Source: CAMYMQ01 sp963730305
GTDB lineage: Bacteria; Pseudomonadota; Alphaproteobacteria; Bin65
Length of the DNA stretch: 64,000 nt
Assembly (NCBI GenBank): GCA_963730305.1
Contig: CAVSRB010000004.1
Location: forward strand, 434,001 to 498,000
Direction of reading: 5' to 3'
In this document: positions 9,761 through 18,091 of the stretch, piece by piece
How positions within the stretch are numbered: the first letter of the stretch is position 1
How the letters are laid out: each line of letters begins with the position of its first letter
Made by a program: the position numbers and the translations under genes
The notes under the pieces: generated by a model
Seen by the model: the letters and a program-made list of their open reading frames with translations, nothing else
Told to the model about the DNA's origin: nothing
Databases searched by the model: none

Positions 9761-10530
9761 CGCTCGTCCTCGGGCGCGCCGATCGGCGCGGCTTCGACGC
9801 CGGCGAGCAGCTCGGCGACGTGGTAGGCGCGGATCGACCGGCCCTCGCGGTGGAGCTTGCCGGCAAGGTTCATCAGGCAGCCGAGGTCGCCCGCGATCAC
9901 GGTGTCGGCCCCGCTCTCGACGATCTCGCGGATCTTCTCCGCGGCCATGAAGCCGGAGACCTCCGGGTACTTGACGCAGAAGGTGCCGCCGAAGCCGCAG
10001 CAGGCCTCCGCGCTGGGCAGGTCGCGCAGCGCGGCGCCGGCGACCTTGGCCAGGAGCTGGCGCGGCTGCGCGCGCACCTTCATCTCACGCAGGCTGGAGC
10101 ACGAGTTGTGATAGGCGCAGACGCCGTCGTAGCGCGCCTCGACCGCGTCGAAACCGAGCACGTCGACCAGGAAGCCGGTCAGCTCGTGGCACTTGGCGGC
10201 GAAGGCGCGGGCGCGCTCGGCCCAGGCCGGGTCGTCGGCGAGCAGGTCGACATAATGCTTGTGCAGCATCCCGGCGCAGGAGCCGGACGGGGCGACGACG
10301 TGGTCGAAGCCGTCGAACGCTTCGATGGTCTGGCGGGCGATCGCGGCGGCGGTCTTGCGGTCGCCCGAATTGAAGGCGGGCTGGCCGCAGCAGGTCTGCG
10401 CCGCCGGCACCGCGACCCGGCAGCCGGCGCGCTCGAGCAGCGTGACCGCGGCGAAGCCGACCGACGGCCGGAACAGGTCGACCAGGCAGGTGACGAACAG
10501 CCCGACCGATGGCCCGCCATTCTCGCTCAT
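9757..10530 (-). CDS. lutA: LutA, cysteine-rich CCG-domain subunit of lactate utilization
   Basis: 257 aa with two CCG domains: AQTCCGQPAFNSG near residue 45 and EACCGFGGTFCVKYPEVS near residue 180, the [4Fe-4S]-binding pattern of LutA and heterodisulfide-reductase-like proteins. It is the first of three overlapping lut genes and starts 39 bp after mltA ends on the same strand. It may be read from the mltA transcript or a promoter in mltA. No dedicated lactate permease or LutR lies nearby. Confidence 0.94.
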   Translation of the reverse strand: MSENGGPSVGLFVTCLVDLFRPSVGFAAVTLLERAGCRVAVPAAQTCCGQPAFNSGDRKTAAAIARQTIEAFDGFDHVVAPSGSCAGMLHKHYVDLLADDPAWAERARAFAAKCHELTGFLVDVLGFDAVEARYDGVCAYHNSCSSLREMKVRAQPRQLLAKVAGAALRDLPSAEACCGFGGTFCVKYPEVSGFMAAEKIREIVESGADTVIAGDLGCLMNLAGKLHREGRSIRAYHVAELLAGVEAAPIGAPEDER

Positions 10531-10569
10531 GTGGCCGAGCTCATGTCGCGGATCCGGTCGAAGATGGGG

Positions 10570-11967
10570 TCAGAGGCGGAGCCATTTGGGCAAGATCCTG
10601 AACGTGCGCCGCTTGGACTTGGGCGCCGGGTTGGGCGCCGGGGCGGACGCCGACGGCTGGTCGGACACCGGCAGCGGCAGCGGCATCCGCCCATAGTAAC
10701 CCTTGGGCAGCAGCAGGAACCAGCGCCCCGTCTGGTTCATGTAGCCGGCGCGCAGGAACGCCTCGGCGCCGGTGCCCCAGAACACGTCGCCGCGCACCGG
10801 CCCCTTGATCACCCCGCCGGTGTCCTGGGCGATCAGCAGGCGGTTCAGCCGGCCGGGGTCATCCGGCGCCGGTTCGGGCTCGGGCTTGGCAGGCTGCGGC
10901 TTGTTGGCCGCGGCCGGGGTCGGCGGCGCGGGAGCGGCCGGGAACGGCGACGGCCGCAGCCGCGGCAGCAGGGAGGTTCCGATCGTCGACGCCCGCCGCG
11001 CCTTGGCCAGCTCCTCCGGCGGCACGTTCGGCCAGGTCGTCTCCAGCCAGACCGGCGCGCCGAGCGGGATGTAGCGCGGATCGACGGCGACCGACCGGCC
11101 CGGGGTCAGCGGCACGTTGAGCGCGCCGCGCGGGCCGATCTCGTCGCTGTTCTTCTTGCGCTCCTTGAAGAAGACGTAGCTCGGATTCTCGTGCATCAGC
11201 CGGCGGCCGGCGCGCGGGTGCTTGATCAGCCACTCGCGGATCGCCTGCATCGACATGTCCTTGGCGTCGATGGCGTCGCGCTGGATCAGCAACCGGCCGA
11301 CGGCGACGTAGCCGTGGCCGTTCTGGCCGGCATAGCCGATCCGGGTGATCGTGCCGTCGTCGAGCCGGACGCGCGCCGAGCCCTGGATCTCGGTGATGAA
11401 CAGGTCGACCCGGTTGTTGGCCCAGAACAGCACCGGCCAGGTGCGCACGATGCGGCAGGCGCGGGCGCTGCTCGGCCGGCGCCTGTGCTCGAGCGCGCGC
11501 ACCCAGTCGTCGGCGCAGTTCTCGATCGTCCGCCGCGACAGTCGGCGCGCGCCGCCGCGCGGCCGGCCGAACACGGGGTAGCGGTATTCCTTGGATCGCT
11601 TGCGCGAGGCCTCGAGCTCGGCCTCGTAGTAGCCGGTGAAAGTGCCCTGGTCGGTGCTGCCGTTGTGGACCCGGTAGACCTCGAACCATTTCTCGAAGAA
11701 CTGGCGCGCGGCCACCGGGTTGTCGCGAGGCACCGGCACCGCCGCCGAGCAGGCGTCGGCCCAGCGGGCGCGCGGCTGGGGGATCGACAGGCAGCTGCGA
11801 CGAAACGTCTCGACGGCGGGGGCGAGGTCGGCGCCGGCCCAACCGGTCAGCGCGGCGAAGCTGGCGCGGGAGAGGTGGGACGGCAGGCCGGTGTTCGGGC
11901 CGGACAGCGGGCTCTTGTTGGCGCAGGCCGCAAGCAGCAACAGAACCGGAGCCCAGACGACCCGCAC
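10570..11967 (-). CDS. mltA: MltA, membrane-bound lytic murein transglycosylase A
   Basis: Periplasmic lipoprotein of 465 aa that cleaves peptidoglycan with 1,6-anhydro product formation. A lipobox LLLAAC is at residues 10-15. The MltA domain shows GTFTGYYEAELEAS, FITEIQGSARVRLDDG and SYVFFKE; the 3D domain carries LIAQDTGGVIKGPVRGDVFWGTG with the catalytic aspartate. An Ala/Pro-rich insertion of about 45 residues splits the 3D region and a basic tail follows. The gene starts eight bases after timA. Confidence 0.95.
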   Translation of the reverse strand: MRVVWAPVLLLLAACANKSPLSGPNTGLPSHLSRASFAALTGWAGADLAPAVETFRRSCLSIPQPRARWADACSAAVPVPRDNPVAARQFFEKWFEVYRVHNGSTDQGTFTGYYEAELEASRKRSKEYRYPVFGRPRGGARRLSRRTIENCADDWVRALEHRRRPSSARACRIVRTWPVLFWANNRVDLFITEIQGSARVRLDDGTITRIGYAGQNGHGYVAVGRLLIQRDAIDAKDMSMQAIREWLIKHPRAGRRLMHENPSYVFFKERKKNSDEIGPRGALNVPLTPGRSVAVDPRYIPLGAPVWLETTWPNVPPEELAKARRASTIGTSLLPRLRPSPFPAAPAPPTPAAANKPQPAKPEPEPAPDDPGRLNRLLIAQDTGGVIKGPVRGDVFWGTGAEAFLRAGYMNQTGRWFLLLPKGYYGRMPLPLPVSDQPSASAPAPNPAPKSKRRTFRILPKWLRL

Positions 11968-11975
11968 TGGCTACC

Positions 11976-12635
11976 TCATGCGCCGGAGTCGGTCTCGACC
12001 AATTGCCAGTTGGGGTCGCCGCTGCGGGTGTCGCGCGCGAAGGTCCAGACGTCGGTGATGGTGGTGACGTCGTTGGGGTTGCCGTCGACGATGGCGCCGT
12101 CCGAATTGAGCACGGCGCTCGACTGCTCGCTGACGAATTCGACCATGACCCGCGCCTCCGAGCCGTCGAGCCGGGCCGTCGTGATCTCGGCCGACTTGAA
12201 GCCCTTGAAGCTCAGCTCCATCGTCTCGCCGGCCTTCTCGCGATCGGCGATCGCCGCGTCGAAGGAGGCGTAGACCTCGTCGCCGAGCAGCGGCTTCAGG
12301 GTCTCGCGGTCCCCGGCGGCGAAGGCGCTGACGATCATCTCGAACGCCGCCTTGGCGCCGTTGAGGAAATCGCCGGGATCGAAGGACGGGTCGGCCTGCT
12401 GGATATCGGACACGCCGACGGCCAGCGGCGAGTTGGGCTCGATGTCGACGGTATCGCTCGGGCCGCGGTCGGGCATGTGGACCACGTTGTCGGTGGTCGA
12501 GGCGGCGTCGCCGAACATGTTGTCGCGCTGCTGCTCGTGGCCGGTGCGGCGGCCGAGCACGCTGCGCAGCTTGAACAGCACGAACGCCGCGATCGCGGCG
12601 AAGATCAGGGTGATGATCAGTTCGTTGTTGTTCAT
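11976..12635 (-). CDS. TimA/Tim44-domain membrane protein
   Basis: 219 aa with an N-terminal membrane helix (NNNELIITLIFAAIAAFVLFK, about residues 2-21), an acidic linker, and a C-terminal Tim44-like domain (DFLNGAKAAFEMIVSAFAAG, LKPLLGDEVYASFDAAI, ending TDVWTFARD and WQLVE). Such proteins occur in this operon position in many alphaproteobacteria and relate to the mitochondrial import motor subunit Tim44. It diverges from fxsA across about 190 bp that must hold promoters for both; none could be assigned confidently. Confidence 0.88.
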   Translation of the reverse strand: MNNNELIITLIFAAIAAFVLFKLRSVLGRRTGHEQQRDNMFGDAASTTDNVVHMPDRGPSDTVDIEPNSPLAVGVSDIQQADPSFDPGDFLNGAKAAFEMIVSAFAAGDRETLKPLLGDEVYASFDAAIADREKAGETMELSFKGFKSAEITTARLDGSEARVMVEFVSEQSSAVLNSDGAIVDGNPNDVTTITDVWTFARDTRSGDPNWQLVETDSGA

Positions 12636-12824
12636 CGGCTGCCTTAACCCCCGCCTACGCGGGATGGGCGCGCGCTGGCGGCGCCCATCGGAACCCTATA
12701 CGCCTGTCGCCGGGCGGTGGGTGCATTTCGGTCCCACCTGCTGCTGCCCGGTTGCAGGTTCGGCCGCAACCATCCGGTCTTTTGGTGGAAGCGGGCGCTT
12801 GGGCTGCTTACATAGGGGTACGTG

Positions 12825-13340
12825 ATGCAAAGAACAAGCATAGGCTGGTTCATCGCTGCCGCGCTTCTGGGGATACCCCTGATCGAGGTGGTGCTGTTCA
12901 TCGTCGTCGGCGGCGCCATCGGGCTGTGGCCGACGGTTGCGCTCGTCATCGCCACCGCGGTCGTGGGCTCCGCGCTGATCCGGATGCAGGGTTTCACCGT
13001 GCTCGACCAGGCGCGCGACAAGCTCGACCGCGGCGAGCCGCCGGTGGGCGACATGTTCCATGCGCTCGGTCTCGTCGTCGCCGGCGTGCTGCTGCTCACG
13101 CCGGGCTTCCTGACCGATACCCTCGGCTTCCTGCTGCTGGTGCCGGCGGTGCGCACCGTGATCGGCCGCTTCCTGTGGACCCGGCTCGGCGGGCCGGGTC
13201 CCGGCTATCCGCGCGACGACGTGATCGACGGCGAGTTCACCCATGTCGACCCGGCCCCGGCGCCGAGTGCGCGGCGCTTGCCGCCCGGCGCCGACCGGGG
13301 CCGCGGGCCGCGGGGCGACAGCCCATGGAACCGGTCTTAG
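12825..13340 (+). CDS. fxsA: FxsA family inner-membrane protein
   Basis: 171 aa cytoplasmic-membrane protein named for suppression of F-plasmid exclusion of phage T7; its physiological job is unknown. Family features are an early FIAAALLGIPLIEVVLFIVV helix, GSALIRMQG, and the LLLTPGFLTDTLGFLLLVP hairpin, then a hydrophilic tail. AGGGG at 12814-12818 is better spaced for ATG 12825 than for the adjoining GTG 12822. The timA-fxsA-secB order is common in alphaproteobacteria. Confidence 0.9.
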   Translation: MQRTSIGWFIAAALLGIPLIEVVLFIVVGGAIGLWPTVALVIATAVVGSALIRMQGFTVLDQARDKLDRGEPPVGDMFHALGLVVAGVLLLTPGFLTDTLGFLLLVPAVRTVIGRFLWTRLGGPGPGYPRDDVIDGEFTHVDPAPAPSARRLPPGADRGRGPRGDSPWNRS

Positions 13341-13459
13341 GCAGGCAGCGGCCCGCCGCCGTTGCCCGCATCCGGGAGACGTGATAGCCAACGCCGCGCC
13401 GCCGGGAGCGGCCCGTACGACCTGGTCCGACGGATGAACGGGCCCGACAGGAGATGAGA

Positions 13460-14383
13460 ATGACGGAGACTTTCGGCGACATCGACGACAACGGGCAGGG
13501 CGATGAGCTGGAGAGCATGCCCCTGATCGTGAAGGCCCAGTACATCAAGGACCTATCCTTCGAGAACCCCGGCGCGCCCGGCCTGCTGGCCGAGATCGAG
13601 ACCGAGCCGACCATCGAGATCAACGTCAACGTCCAGGTCCAGAAGCTGGGCACGGGCGACTTCGAGGTCTCGCTGATGCTGAACGCCGACGCCAAGTCGA
13701 ACGGCCAGCAAGTGTTCATCGCCGAACTGGAATATGCCGGCATCTTCGAGCTGGGTCCCGAGGTCCCCGAGGAACACCAGAGCGCCGTGCTGCTGATCGA
13801 GTGCCCGCGGCTGCTGTTCCCGTTCGCGCGCAACATCCTCGCCGACGCCACCCGCGAGGGTGGCCTGCCGCCGCTGATGCTGCAGCCGATCGACTTCGTC
13901 GCGATCTACCAGCAGCAGATGGGCCAGGAAGGCGCCCGGCTGGAACTCGTAACGTCGGGCGCGGGCCCGGGGAGAATCCGCGGGTCCGCCGCTAGCGGCT
14001 CCAGATCGGGTCGGACAGCTTTTCCAGGAAGGCGGCGTGCGCCGCCTCTTCTTCGGCGCTCACCCGGGCGCCGGGCAGATCGCGCCGCGGCTCGCGCCGC
14101 TCGCGCTGGACCGTCGTGCCGACCGTCTCGCCGTCGCGCTCGGCGACCAGCTCCAGGTCCGGCTGGCGACCGCCGATCAGCTCCAGATAGACCTCCGCCA
14201 ACAGCTGCGAATCGAGCAGTGCGCCGTGCTTGTCGCGGACGCTCAGGTCGATCTCGAAGCGCCGGCACAGGGCGTCGAGGCTGGCCTGGGCGCCGGGGAA
14301 CTTGCGCCGCGCCATCGCCACCGTGTCGATGGCGATCGACGATTCGAGCTTGGGCAGCCCGAGCCGGTCGAACTCGGCGTTGA
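13460..14383 (+). CDS. secB: SecB export chaperone (abnormally long open frame)
   Basis: Tetrameric chaperone that keeps precursors unfolded for SecA. ATG 13460 is six bases after AGGAG; ATG 13454 would abut it. The family core occupies residues 1-155: PLIVKAQYIKDLSFENPG, INVNVQVQKLG, FIAELEYAGIF, LLIECPRLLFPFARNI, PPLMLQPIDFVAIYQQQ. SecB then normally ends, but this frame continues for about 150 Arg/Ser/Pro-rich residues antisense to dnaQ. The +1 frame reaches a stop just after 13950, so a one-base error near the 3' end is likely and the true gene probably ends near 13955-13995. Confidence 0.85.
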   Translation: MTETFGDIDDNGQGDELESMPLIVKAQYIKDLSFENPGAPGLLAEIETEPTIEINVNVQVQKLGTGDFEVSLMLNADAKSNGQQVFIAELEYAGIFELGPEVPEEHQSAVLLIECPRLLFPFARNILADATREGGLPPLMLQPIDFVAIYQQQMGQEGARLELVTSGAGPGRIRGSAASGSRSGRTAFPGRRRAPPLLRRSPGRRADRAAARAARAGPSCRPSRRRARRPAPGPAGDRRSAPDRPPPTAANRAVRRACRGRSGRSRSAGTGRRGWPGRRGTCAAPSPPCRWRSTIRAWAARAGRTRR

Positions 14384-14675
14384 GGAAGCGCAGGTCGAAC
14401 TCGGCATTATGGATGACCAGCCGCGCGCCTTCGATGAAGGCGGCGAACTCCTCGGCGATCTCGGCGAACTTGGGCTTGCCGCGCAGGAAGTCGCTCGACA
14501 GGCCGTGGACGGCGAAGGCCTCCTGCGGCATGTCGCGCTCCGGGTCGATGTATTTGTGGAATTCCTTGCCCGTCGGCATGTGGTTGATCAGCTCGACGCA
14601 GCCGATCTCGACGACGCGGTGGCCGGAGCCCGGATCGAGGCCGGTGGTTTCGGTATCGAGGACGACTTCGCGCAT
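13992..14675 (-). CDS. dnaQ: DnaQ, DNA polymerase III epsilon subunit
   Basis: 3'-5' proofreading exonuclease of the replicase, 227 aa. DEDDh-type motifs are visible: ExoI VLDTETTGLDPGSGHRVVEIG, ExoII LVIHNAEFDLRFL, ExoIII with HGALLDSQLLAEVYLEL, the catalytic histidine preceding the last aspartate. ATG 14675 gives the canonical REVVLDTETTG N-terminus. coaE ends three bases upstream. The extreme C-terminus binds the polymerase alpha subunit in known enzymes. Confidence 0.97.
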   Translation of the reverse strand: MREVVLDTETTGLDPGSGHRVVEIGCVELINHMPTGKEFHKYIDPERDMPQEAFAVHGLSSDFLRGKPKFAEIAEEFAAFIEGARLVIHNAEFDLRFLNAEFDRLGLPKLESSIAIDTVAMARRKFPGAQASLDALCRRFEIDLSVRDKHGALLDSQLLAEVYLELIGGRQPDLELVAERDGETVGTTVQRERREPRRDLPGARVSAEEEAAHAAFLEKLSDPIWSR

Positions 14676-14677
14676 GG

Positions 14678-15349
14678 TCAGCTCGGCTGGGCCGGGAACA
14701 GGTCGGGCGGTGCGAGCCGCCGGGGGGCCGTCGCCGCATTGTAGGGCCAGCATTGCGCCGGGGCCACCCGCATGGCCTCGACGATGTCGCGCAGCGCCAG
14801 CAACGTCGCTCGCTTGCTCTGGTTCGACGGGACGATGAAATCGGCGCGCCGCCGCTTCTCGGCGTCGGGCGTCTGGCGGGCGCGGATCAGGGCGAACTTC
14901 TCCTCGGTCATGCCGGGCCGGGCCAGCACCCGCTGGCGCTGCAGGTAGGCCGGCGCGGTGACGACCACGACCGCGTCGCACCGACTCTCGCCGCCGGTCT
15001 CGAACAACAGCGGGATGTCGACCACGACCAGCTCGGCGCGGCGCACGGCCATCGCGCGCAGGAAGCGGTCCTGCACCCGGCGGACGATCGGATGGACGAT
15101 CGCCTCCAGCCGCGCGAGCACGCCCGGATCGTCGATCGCGAGCCGGCTGAGCGCGGCCCGGTCGACCGCGCCATCGACGATGACGGATGGGAAGGAGGCG
15201 CCGACCGGCCCGACCGCGGCACCGCCGGCCGCGAACACGGCGTGGACCGAGGCGTCGGCGTCGTAGACCGGCACGCGCAGGCGGCGCAGGCACTGGGCGG
15301 CGGTCGACTTGCCCATCCCGATCGAGCCGGTGAGGCCGAGCACGACCAC
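14678..15349 (-). CDS. coaE: CoaE, dephospho-CoA kinase
   Basis: Last enzyme of CoA synthesis, phosphorylating the ribose 3'-OH of dephospho-CoA, 223 aa. A P-loop GLTGSIGMGKST opens the protein, followed by VYDADASVHAVF, the substrate-site IVHPIVRRVQDRFL, VVDIPLLFETGGE and the lid ARPGMTEEKFALIRARQ. It starts with GTG 15349, close behind aroE. The C-terminal 35 residues are a variable extension. Confidence 0.96.
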   Translation of the reverse strand: MVVLGLTGSIGMGKSTAAQCLRRLRVPVYDADASVHAVFAAGGAAVGPVGASFPSVIVDGAVDRAALSRLAIDDPGVLARLEAIVHPIVRRVQDRFLRAMAVRRAELVVVDIPLLFETGGESRCDAVVVVTAPAYLQRQRVLARPGMTEEKFALIRARQTPDAEKRRRADFIVPSNQSKRATLLALRDIVEAMRVAPAQCWPYNAATAPRRLAPPDLFPAQPS

Positions 15350-15352
15350 CGG

Positions 15353-16204
15353 TCAATCCCCGATCAGGTCGGCGGCGACGAAGCGGCGCAGACCGTCGTC
15401 GACCTCGGGATCGACGCCGAACCAGGCGTGGAAGCCCGGCCGCGCCTGGTGGAGCAGCATGCCGAGCCCGTCGACCGCCGGGTTGCCCCGCGCCCGGGCG
15501 GCGGCGAGCAGCGGCGTCTCCAGCGGCGCGTAGACCAGGTCGGTGACCAAGGCGGCATCCGGCAGCGTGTCGAGCGCCAGGTCGAGCGGCGCCTGGCCGG
15601 CCATGCCCAGCGAGGTGGTGTTGACCAGCAGCGACGCCCCGTCGAGCGCGGCCGCCCGTTCGTCCCAGTCGACCACGGTCGCGCCGGGCGCCAGCGTCGC
15701 CGCCAGCTCCTCGGCACGCGCGCGGGTGCGGTTGGTCAGCCGGATCTCGGAGACGCCGGCGTCGTCGAGCGCGACCAGCACCGCCCGCGCCGCGCCGCCG
15801 GCGCCGAGCACGACGGCCGGGCCGCCGGCCCAATCATGGCCGGCGCCGCCCTCGGTCAGGTTGTGGATGAAACCGTAGGCGTCAGTGTTGCTGCCGCGGA
15901 CGAGCCCGTCGGCCTCGAACACCAGCGTGTTGACTGCGCCGATGCGCTTGGCCGTGGCGTCGATCTCATCGGCCAACACGTGCGCGGCTTCCTTGTGCGG
16001 CAGGGTGACGTTGGCGCCGGCGAAACCGAGCCGCGGCAGGATCCGAACGGCGTCGGTGAAATCCTCCGGCCGGGCCGCCAGCGGCAGGTAGGCGCCGTTG
16101 ATGCCGTAGCGCTCGAGCCAGTAGCCGTGCAGCCGGGGCGAGCGCGAATGGGCGACCGGCCAGCCGAACACGCCGGCGAGACGGGACTGTCCGTCGAGGA
16201 TCAT
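15353..16204 (-). CDS. aroE: AroE, shikimate dehydrogenase
   Basis: NADPH-dependent reduction of 3-dehydroshikimate to shikimate, 283 aa. Substrate-site VAHSRSPRLHGYWL, catalytic lysine and partner in GANVTLPHKEAA, NTDAYGF, the dinucleotide-binding VLGAGGAARAVL, the NADP-specific LTNRTRARAEEL loop and GLGMLLHQ are all present. It overlaps maf by four bases and precedes coaE, the usual order beside an alphaproteobacterial origin. Confidence 0.96.
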   Translation of the reverse strand: MILDGQSRLAGVFGWPVAHSRSPRLHGYWLERYGINGAYLPLAARPEDFTDAVRILPRLGFAGANVTLPHKEAAHVLADEIDATAKRIGAVNTLVFEADGLVRGSNTDAYGFIHNLTEGGAGHDWAGGPAVVLGAGGAARAVLVALDDAGVSEIRLTNRTRARAEELAATLAPGATVVDWDERAAALDGASLLVNTTSLGMAGQAPLDLALDTLPDAALVTDLVYAPLETPLLAAARARGNPAVDGLGMLLHQARPGFHAWFGVDPEVDDGLRRFVAADLIGD

Positions 16205-16851
16205 GCCGGCACCAGGCCGTGCTGGCGCAGGAAGCCGAGCAAAGGCAGCAGGGGCAGGCCGAGGATGGTGAAGAAGTCGCCCTCGACCCGCGAGAATAGG
16301 TGCGCGCCCAAACCTTCGAGCTGGTAGGCGCCGACCGAGTCGAGCGCCCGATCGCCGACCGCATCGAGGTAACGGTCGATGGTTTCGTCGGACAGCGGAC
16401 GCATGTGCAGCGTCGCACGATCGGTATGGCCCCAGATGCGCTGACCGCCGCGCATCACCACGGCACTGGTCACCAACACGTGCTTGCGGCCCTGCAGCGC
16501 GGCGAGGTGGGCGCGGGCCCGGTCGCGGTCGGCCGGCTTGTCGTAGACCGCGCCTTCGAGCGCCAGCACCTGGTCGGCGCCGATCACCATCGCATCCGGA
16601 TGCTTGGCCGACACCCGGGTCGCCTTCATCTCGGCGAGCGTGTCGGCGATCTGATCGGGCGCCGCTCCGGCCGCGCGCAGGCTCGCCTTGGCCGACTCCT
16701 CGTCGACCGCGGCGGCGATGGCCTCGACCGCTACCCCGGCGTTGGCGAGCAGGCGGCGGCGGCTGGCGCTGGCCGAAGCCAGGATCAGGCCGAGGCTGCC
16801 GGTGTTCGGGCCCGGAAAGGTCACGCTGCCGATCTCGTCGAGGTCAGGCAT
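16201..16851 (-). CDS. maf: Maf family nucleotide pyrophosphatase
   Basis: House-cleaning NTP pyrophosphatase of 216 aa. The family signature is ILASASASRRRLLANAGV; the central VIGADQVLALEG corresponds to the catalytic aspartate loop, and DKPADRDRARAHLAALQGRK and VEGDFFTILGLPL complete the fold. Members hydrolyse dTTP/UTP or modified nucleotides; Gln in GADQV suggests the YceF-like 7-methyl-GTP subgroup, which is inference. It overlaps the PPSR and aroE genes. Confidence 0.93.
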   Translation of the reverse strand: MPDLDEIGSVTFPGPNTGSLGLILASASASRRRLLANAGVAVEAIAAAVDEESAKASLRAAGAAPDQIADTLAEMKATRVSAKHPDAMVIGADQVLALEGAVYDKPADRDRARAHLAALQGRKHVLVTSAVVMRGGQRIWGHTDRATLHMRPLSDETIDRYLDAVGDRALDSVGAYQLEGLGAHLFSRVEGDFFTILGLPLLPLLGFLRQHGLVPA

Positions 16852-17692
16852 GGGTCGTCACGGTCTCGGCCTGACCGTCCTTGCCCCGTTGGTAGTCCTT
16901 GAGCAGGCGTATGATCGCCGCGGCCGTCTCCTCGATCGAGCGGCGGGTCACGTCGATCACCGGCCAGCCCTGTTCGGTGCACAGCCGCCGCGCGGCGGCG
17001 ACTTCGGCGCGGACGCTCTCCGGGTCGGTATAGGAGGTCTCCTTGCTCTCGTGCTGGAGCCGCAGGCGGGTGCGCCGGACCTCGACCAGCTGGCGAGGGT
17101 CCTCGGTCAGGCCCACGACGAGCGGCCGGTCGTTGGTCAGCAGCTCCGGCGGCAAGGCCTGGCCCGGCACGATCGGCACGTTCGCGGCCTTGATCCCCCG
17201 GTTGGCGAGGTAGATCGAGGTCGGCGTCTTCGACGTGCGCGACACGCCGACCAGGATCACGTCGGCCTGACCGAGATTGACCGTGCCCTGACCGTCGTCG
17301 TGCGCGATGACGAAATTGATCGCGTCGATACGGGTGAAATAATCCTCGTCCATCTCGTGCTGACGCCCGGGCAGGCCGCGCACCTTGGAGCCGAAATAGT
17401 GGGTCATCGCGTTGATGAACGGCTCGAGCACGGAAATGCACGGCAACTGGTTCAGCCGACAGAAGTCGATCAACCGTTTTTCCAGCTCGGGATTGAGGAT
17501 CGTGTAGAGGACCAGACCGGGCTCGGCTTCGAGCTCCTCGATCACGGTCTGCAACGCCCGCTCGCTGCGCACCATCGGCCACAGATGCTCGACGACCTCG
17601 ATGTCCTCGAACTGGACGGCGCAGGCGCGCGCGATGGTCTGCACCGATTCGCCGGTCGCGTCCGAGATCAGATAGAGATGCTGCCGCGTCAT
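16844..17692 (-). CDS. PPSR/PDRP kinase-pyrophosphorylase (DUF299)
   Basis: Bifunctional regulator that phosphorylates and dephosphorylates a threonine of PEP synthetase or pyruvate phosphate dikinase, using ADP and Pi, 282 aa. ATG 17692 gives the family start TRQHLYLISDATGESVQTIARA; a longer frame to 17893 has no family resemblance. HYFGSKVRGLPGRQHEMDEDYF and the P-loop GVSRTSKTPTS are diagnostic. It is the leftward gene beside hemE, as in the RP001/hemE arrangement that brackets oriC in Caulobacter and Rickettsia. Confidence 0.93.
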   Translation of the reverse strand: MTRQHLYLISDATGESVQTIARACAVQFEDIEVVEHLWPMVRSERALQTVIEELEAEPGLVLYTILNPELEKRLIDFCRLNQLPCISVLEPFINAMTHYFGSKVRGLPGRQHEMDEDYFTRIDAINFVIAHDDGQGTVNLGQADVILVGVSRTSKTPTSIYLANRGIKAANVPIVPGQALPPELLTNDRPLVVGLTEDPRQLVEVRRTRLRLQHESKETSYTDPESVRAEVAAARRLCTEQGWPVIDVTRRSIEETAAAIIRLLKDYQRGKDGQAETVTTHA

Positions 17693-18091
17693 CAACACCC
17701 GCCTGTGGGAATCCGTGTCCAAGCCTGTGCGTATCGCCCGGCTTATACCGGCCCGTCGCCGGTCCGGCGATTCGATGCCCGATCGCCCTGCGCCCCGCCC
17801 GCTTCTGTCCCACCTGTATAATGTTTCACCCGACCGGTGGAAACGGGGGAGAAGTGCCGGATGGCCGATCTTGTCCGCAACCGACAAGGACAAACGGCAC
17901 CCACGTAAGATGACGGTGTGCCACGGCGAATGCGGGGTTATGCCCGATATCCTTCCAATTCGAGTCGGACAGGGCCTATCAATTCGAGACCGAGGCTCTT
18001 ATGTGTGCGACTCCACAATCCCCGTTATCCCGCGCACAACAAACTCCTACTACTTCAGATTCAATAAATAAGGAATAGTAAGAGGAGGGAT
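17693..18091. other. Candidate chromosomal replication origin (oriC)
   Basis: 399-bp gap between the leftward PPSR gene and rightward hemE, the position of Cori in Caulobacter. It contains five GANTC (CcrM) sites at 17709, 17769, 17962, 18009 and 18058, more than expected for its length, and an AT-rich tract at about 18038-18080 just before hemE. Most adjacent genes transcribe away from it on both sides, and parAB-parS lies 11-14 kb to the right. I found no perfect DnaA box; the closest by eye is TTGTCCGCA at about 17871. Assignment rests on synteny and GANTC density. Confidence 0.7.
17822..17844. repeat. Imperfect inverted repeat in the origin gap
   Basis: GTTTCACC is followed after five bases by GGTGGAAAC, which pairs with it apart from one bulged base. 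The left half resembles a parS half-site, but the interrupted centre makes ParB binding doubtful. It may be a hairpin or protein site within the putative origin. Confidence 0.4.

Noticed and set aside
9820..12273. An 817-codon rightward open frame
   Set aside because: Antisense to lutA, mltA and timA; composition is that of GC-rich shadow frames.
17822..17844. Fourth parS site
   Set aside because: Half-site GTTTCAC is present but the palindrome centre is interrupted by several bases.
17693..18091. Canonical DnaA boxes in the origin gap
   Set aside because: The nearest matches to TTATCCACA carry at least two mismatches, so none is annotated.
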